A stretch of 64,000 bases of DNA from Collinsella sp944321445 (GTDB lineage: Bacteria > Actinomycetota > Coriobacteriia > Coriobacteriales > Coriobacteriaceae), in NCBI RefSeq assembly GCF_030371825.1, contig NZ_JAUDDM010000001.1; one strand, 5' to 3'. Position 1 is the first letter of the stretch, and each line of letters begins with the position of its first letter. The notes below the pieces were generated by a model. That model worked only from the letters and a program-made list of their open reading frames with translations. It was not told the origin of the DNA and searched no databases. Shown here piece by piece: positions 60,802-64,000 of the stretch. The translations under genes and the position numbers were made by a program.

Positions 60802-61821
60802 ATGAACCTTGATGAAAACGATCGCACCGGCGCCGTGGCCGAAACCACCGGCACCACCGCCCCAGCCGAGCCGCCCGTGCGCGTGCCCGCCGAGCTTTCC
60901 GAGGACATCGTCGCCGCCGTCGACTTTTCCGAAATCGAGCTCGCCCCAGAGCTCACCGAATCGCCGCACGTGGTAACCCCCGTCGGTGTCCTGCCGCTCG
61001 AGCCATCGCCCATCGAGGGCACCCTGCGCAAGGCGGCGCTGCGTATTCCGGACGAAATTGAGGAAGCCAGCGGCTTTTCGCTCTTTGGCCGTCGCATCAA
61101 ATCGATGCTGTACTCCACCGACGTGGCAGTCATCCGCAACGCCAACGCCGACGCCGTTTTTGCGGTCTACCCCTTCACGGCGCAGCCCGCCATCACCCAG
61201 GCGCTGCTCACCGCAGCGGAGTGCCCGGTGTTCGTCGGCGTGGGCGGCGGCACCACACAGGGCAAGCGCTCCATGCAGCTTGCCGCCGTGTCCGAGATGC
61301 AGGGAGCTGCCGGCGTCATCGTGAACTCCCCTGCCTCGGCCGAGATGGTCTCGCAGATCGTCGGCATCGTGGACATCCCCGTCATCGCCACCGTCGTGCG
61401 GCCCGATGACGCGCACGCCAAGGTGCGTGCGGGCGCCAAGATCATCAACGTGGCAGCCGGCCGCGACACGCCAGCGGTCCTGCGCGAGCTGCGCGCGGCA
61501 TACCCCACCTTGCCGCTCATCGCCACCGGCGGCAAAACGCACGAGAGCGTCCTCGACACGATCCGCGCCGGCGCGAACGCCATCATCTGGACCCCGCCCT
61601 CGGCGCAGATGCTCCAAGCAGACATGATGCAGCGCTACCGCAAGCTCGAGGGCGAAGGCGAGCATCCCGTACCCTCAATCGACCCGGTCTCAGCCGGTGA
61701 GGTAAACCCCCTCGAAGCCAGGCCAGACATTCCCTTCCCCGACGATGTCATCGACAACGTCGCCGTGGAGCCAGAGCCCAAACCAGGCTTCCCTCGCTTC
61801 TTCTTCCGCAAACGCAAATAG
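60802..61821 (+). CDS. Orphan TIM-barrel-like protein
   Basis: The 339-residue protein is not firmly recognised. After a polar N-tail it shows alternating strand/helix segments (ADAVFAVYPF, CPVFVGVGGGTTQGKRS, GAAGVIVNSPAS, DIPVIATVV, AKIINVAAG, LPLIATGGKTHESV, GANAIIW) resembling TIM barrels of the aldolase or phosphate-binding type, with LIATGGKTHES like the phosphate site of KDPG-aldolase-like enzymes. The tail is Pro/Lys-rich and ends FFFRKRK. CGAGG precedes the ATG. No substrate can be named. Confidence 0.75.
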   Translation: MNLDENDRTGAVAETTGTTAPAEPPVRVPAELSEDIVAAVDFSEIELAPELTESPHVVTPVGVLPLEPSPIEGTLRKAALRIPDEIEEASGFSLFGRRIKSMLYSTDVAVIRNANADAVFAVYPFTAQPAITQALLTAAECPVFVGVGGGTTQGKRSMQLAAVSEMQGAAGVIVNSPASAEMVSQIVGIVDIPVIATVVRPDDAHAKVRAGAKIINVAAGRDTPAVLRELRAAYPTLPLIATGGKTHESVLDTIRAGANAIIWTPPSAQMLQADMMQRYRKLEGEGEHPVPSIDPVSAGEVNPLEARPDIPFPDDVIDNVAVEPEPKPGFPRFFFRKRK

Positions 61822-61836
61822 CAGCCAACCACAAAT

Positions 61837-61869
61837 CAGCCTCTTGCCACATCCAATGACAAGGGGCTG
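61837..61869 (+). terminator. Weak terminator after the TIM-barrel-like gene
   Basis: Ten-nt arms (61837-61846, 61860-61869, one wobble) are followed by AACTTTGT. It lies 15 nt past the stop codon. Confidence 0.5.
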
Positions 61870-61929
61870 AACTTTGTAACAAATGAATCACTGTAGGTTG
61901 AGTACTCAGGCAGCCGCGCAGCGTCGACA

Positions 61930-61958
61930 GGGTCTGGCGTTCTTCGAACGCCAGACCC
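61930..61958 (-). terminator. Hairpin after degV
   Basis: Perfect 13-nt arms GGGTCTGGCGTTC and its complement (61930-61942, 61946-61958) with a 3-nt loop lie a few nt past the degV stop. The minus-strand tail has only a few T residues. Confidence 0.65.
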
Positions 61959-61964
61959 GCAACG

Positions 61965-62852
61965 TTAGTCGACGCGCGTATCCCCCATAAAGAACAGCGC
62001 GACCGTGCCCGGACCGGTGTGGGCGCCGATGACCGTGCCGATGTCGCTGATCTCGACCTTGCCCTTAAGAGCGGGAATCTTCTCCCCCACCAGACGTGCA
62101 ACCTCCTGCGCATCCTCGAGGCAGTCGGAGTGCGAGATGGTGCAACGGCCCGTGTACGCGGCACCGTTTTCAACGTGCTCCATCATGTCGTCCACCAGAC
62201 GGACGATGGCCTTCTTCTTGGTGCGGATCTTCTCGCGCGGGATGAGCTTGCCCTCGAAGTTGACGTTCATCACCGGGCAGATCTTGAGTGCCGTGGCGAT
62301 GAGTGCGCTCGTGGCAGACACGCGGCCGCCGCGCTTCAGGCAATCCAGGTCGGACACGAAGAACCACTGGTTGACGTTCATCTTGTGGACCTCGGTCCAC
62401 TCGGCGAGCTCGTCGAACGACATGCCCTCGTCGCGCTTGTCGGCCATGAGCTCCACGAGCAGGCCGAAGCCGGCGGAAGCACACAGCGAGTCGATGACGC
62501 GGATCTTGCGCTCGGGGTACTTGGGCGCGAGCTCGTCGGCGGCGAGGCACGCAGAGTTGTACGTGCCGGAAATGCCCGTCGACAGTGCGACGTGCAGGAT
62601 GTCGAGCCCCTGCTTGAGATAGGGTTCCCAAAAATCGACGTATTCGCCGGTGCCCACCTGCGAAGTCCTCGCCTGCGCGCCCGCCTTGAGCTTGCCGAAG
62701 AACTCCTGGGGCGTCGTGGACTGGTAGATGTCGTCCGTGTAAGTCTGCCCATTCATCTCGTAGTGGAAGCAGACGAACCCGACGTTGCGCTCCCGGAAAA
62801 ACGAAAGCGGCATATCGGCCGTCGACTCGCAGGAAATCAGGTAATCGCTCAT
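61965..62852 (-). CDS. DegV-family fatty-acid-binding protein
   Basis: The 295-residue protein has the DegV pattern: DYLISCESTADMP at the N-terminus, ARTSQVGTGEYVDFW, ILHVALSTGISGTYNSA, RVIDSLCASAGFGLLV, CLKRGGRVSAT and the C-terminal IGTVIGAHTGPGTVALFF. FakB/DegV proteins bind fatty acids and present them to the FakA kinase. No fakA is in view. GAAGGAGAG precedes the ATG. Confidence 0.95.
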   Translation of the reverse strand: MSDYLISCESTADMPLSFFRERNVGFVCFHYEMNGQTYTDDIYQSTTPQEFFGKLKAGAQARTSQVGTGEYVDFWEPYLKQGLDILHVALSTGISGTYNSACLAADELAPKYPERKIRVIDSLCASAGFGLLVELMADKRDEGMSFDELAEWTEVHKMNVNQWFFVSDLDCLKRGGRVSATSALIATALKICPVMNVNFEGKLIPREKIRTKKKAIVRLVDDMMEHVENGAAYTGRCTISHSDCLEDAQEVARLVGEKIPALKGKVEISDIGTVIGAHTGPGTVALFFMGDTRVD

Positions 62853-62997
62853 GTGCTCTCCTTCGTGATGCTGCATCAAACCCCGCATCGGCCGCGGAGC
62901 CTTCCCTGCCATATGGGATTATCGCACCGGTTGAGCGAATACGCGAGTAAAACGGCGCCGAACGTCCGCAGCGGACGCAATCGAGCCGCCAAGAGCG

Positions 62998-63447
62998 CTA
63001 GGCGCCCTCGATATGGGAGACGTCGATGTCGATATTGAGCTCGGGCACGCGCGCGAGCTCCTCGAGCGTCACGCCGTCCACATAGCTGTCGATTGCGTCC
63101 TCGAGCCCCTGCCAGAACTTGACCGTCGAACACAGGTCGGACCTGCCGCAGGTGCCCTCCAGGCCATCGCAGGCGACCGGCGCCGTCGCGCCCTCCGCGG
63201 CGCGCAGGATGTCGCCGGCGCGTACCTCACAGGCGGGCTTTGCCAGCATATAGCCGCCGCCCTTGCCGCGCACGCTCCTGAGCAGGCCGGCCGCCATGAG
63301 GGGGCGCACGAGCTGCTCGAGGTATTTCAGCGAGATGTTCTCGCGCTCCGCCACCTCGCGCAGGGCGATCTTGCCCTCCTCGTCACCGAAGGCGGCGATG
63401 TAGATCATGAGCCGCAGCGCGTAGCGGCCTTTGGACGATATCAGCAT
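62998..63447 (-). CDS. Rrf2-family (IscR-like) iron-sulfur regulator
   Basis: The 149-residue protein has the Rrf2 winged helix (MLISSKGRYALRLMIYIA, ISLKYLEQLV, GLLRSVRGKGGGYML) and three Cys (93, 100, 106; PVACDGLEGTCGRSDLCS) spaced as in [Fe-S]-binding members such as IscR. It is divergent from sufC, so it probably represses or tunes the SUF operon according to cluster status. The nature of its DNA site here is not proven. Confidence 0.93.
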   Translation of the reverse strand: MLISSKGRYALRLMIYIAAFGDEEGKIALREVAERENISLKYLEQLVRPLMAAGLLRSVRGKGGGYMLAKPACEVRAGDILRAAEGATAPVACDGLEGTCGRSDLCSTVKFWQGLEDAIDSYVDGVTLEELARVPELNIDIDVSHIEGA

Positions 63448-63517
63448 CGTGACCTTCTCCCATCATGGCAGCGGGGCCGATTTCCCTCGCCACAAGCCTA
63501 ATCTTAGTGAAGTACTC

Positions 63518-63585
63518 GGATTTATCCTTGACTCTTTTCCGGTACATCTTATCCTTATCCCGAGAGAATTCCTAGGGTTTATCCC
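63518..63585 (+). promoter_or_regulatory. suf promoter with paired GGRTTTATCC boxes
   Basis: TTGACT (63528-63533) and TATCCT (63550-63555) are spaced by 16 nt. GGATTTATCC (63518-63527) touches the -35, and GGGTTTATCCC (63575-63585) lies downstream of the -10. The two similar near-palindromes bracket the promoter, in the gap between the Rrf2 gene and sufC, and may be the regulator's sites. Confidence 0.5.
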
Positions 63586-63607
63586 AACAAGCGAGGAAGG
63601 ACACCCG

Positions 63608-64000
63608 ATGTCAACAGATGCGCTGCTCAGCGTCGCCAACCTCACCGCCTCGGTCGATGAGAAGACGATTCTCCATAATGTCAATCTGAACGTGCGCGCC
63701 GGCGAGACCCATGTGCTCATGGGCCCCAACGGCGCAGGCAAGTCCACCATGGGCCATGTCATCATGGGCGACCCGGTCTACACCGTAAACGAGGGCACCA
63801 TCACCTTCGACGGCGCCGACATCACCGAGCTTTCGTGCGACAAGCGCAGCCGCGCTGGCCTGTTCCTGTCGTTCCAGGCGCCGGTCGAGATTCCCGGCGT
63901 GCCGCTGTCGAGCTTTTTGCGCGCCACCATCGCCGACCGCCCCGGCCTCGAGATGAAGGGTAAAGAGTTCCGCCGCCGCGTGAAGGAGCTCGCTGCGCAG
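63608..64000 (+). CDS. sufC: SufC iron-sulfur assembly ATPase (3' end beyond window)
   Basis: The first 131 codons are present. Walker A is GPNGAGKST (39-47), and DITELSCDKRSRAGLFLSFQAPVEIPGVPLSSFLR (in order) contains the Q-loop and EIPGV segment typical of SufC rather than transport ATPases. SufC powers the SufBCD scaffold for Fe-S cluster assembly. GAGGAAGG precedes the ATG. The signature and Walker B motifs lie beyond the window end. Confidence 0.95.
   Translation, partial: MSTDALLSVANLTASVDEKTILHNVNLNVRAGETHVLMGPNGAGKSTMGHVIMGDPVYTVNEGTITFDGADITELSCDKRSRAGLFLSFQAPVEIPGVPLSSFLRATIADRPGLEMKGKEFRRRVKELAAQ

Overview
The window is a chromosomal segment of a GC-rich Gram-positive bacterium. 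It is most like a Coriobacteriia member such as Collinsella. This is inferred from the proteins and layout: a division and cell-wall cluster with SepF and DivIVA but no FtsA, arginine deiminase genes, Pta/AckA acetate fermentation, [FeFe]-hydrogenase maturases, ECF transport and a SUF locus. No marker such as rRNA is present, so the genus is not proven. I saw no tRNA, rRNA, CRISPR array, transposase or prophage.

Region 1 (1-20.9 kb, all minus strand) is a dcw cluster, read right to left: mraZ, rsmH, ftsL-like, ftsI, murF, mraY, murD, ftsW, murG, murC, murB, ftsQ, ftsZ, pgeF, a phoU-like gene, yggS, sepF, yggT, divIVA. murE and ftsA are absent. A good promoter and a set of TGGG boxes (MraZ operator) lie before mraZ. 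FtsQ carries a very long basic N-terminal region and an acidic insert.

Region 2 (21-36.7 kb) has an intergenic stretch with a 40-bp-arm palindrome, then xerD-like, pyrG, a DUF1846 gene, argF, arcA, and on the plus strand ppk1, a DUF559-like orphan bracketed by two related repeat blocks, an m5U RNA methyltransferase, a DJ-1/PfpI protein, maf and a P1-family peptidase.

Region 3 (36.7-54.2 kb) has a hydrogenase-maturation operon (TM1266-like regulator, hydE, hydG, hydF; no hydA in view), a membrane-anchored serpin, a glycosyltransferase with UDP-galactopyranose mutase, pta and ackA separated by malQ and a Phd/ParE-type module, a HIT protein, xseB/xseA, a zinc metallopeptidase and rnd.

Region 4 (54.3-64 kb) has a lipid kinase, then the most striking locus: a 22-codon leader peptide with three consecutive Trp codons, a terminator with a visible competing structure, and an ECF transporter (S component, fused double ATPase, EcfT). 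This looks like ribosome-mediated attenuation of tryptophan uptake. After it come an rRNA m5C methyltransferase-like gene, a structured non-coding stretch, a TIM-barrel-like orphan, degV, an IscR-like Rrf2 regulator and the start of sufC, cut by the window end.

Several intergenic palindromes (4652-4719, 21384-21478, 26028-26179, 42496-42528, 46174-46204, 53003-53095) look like dispersed REP-type repeats.
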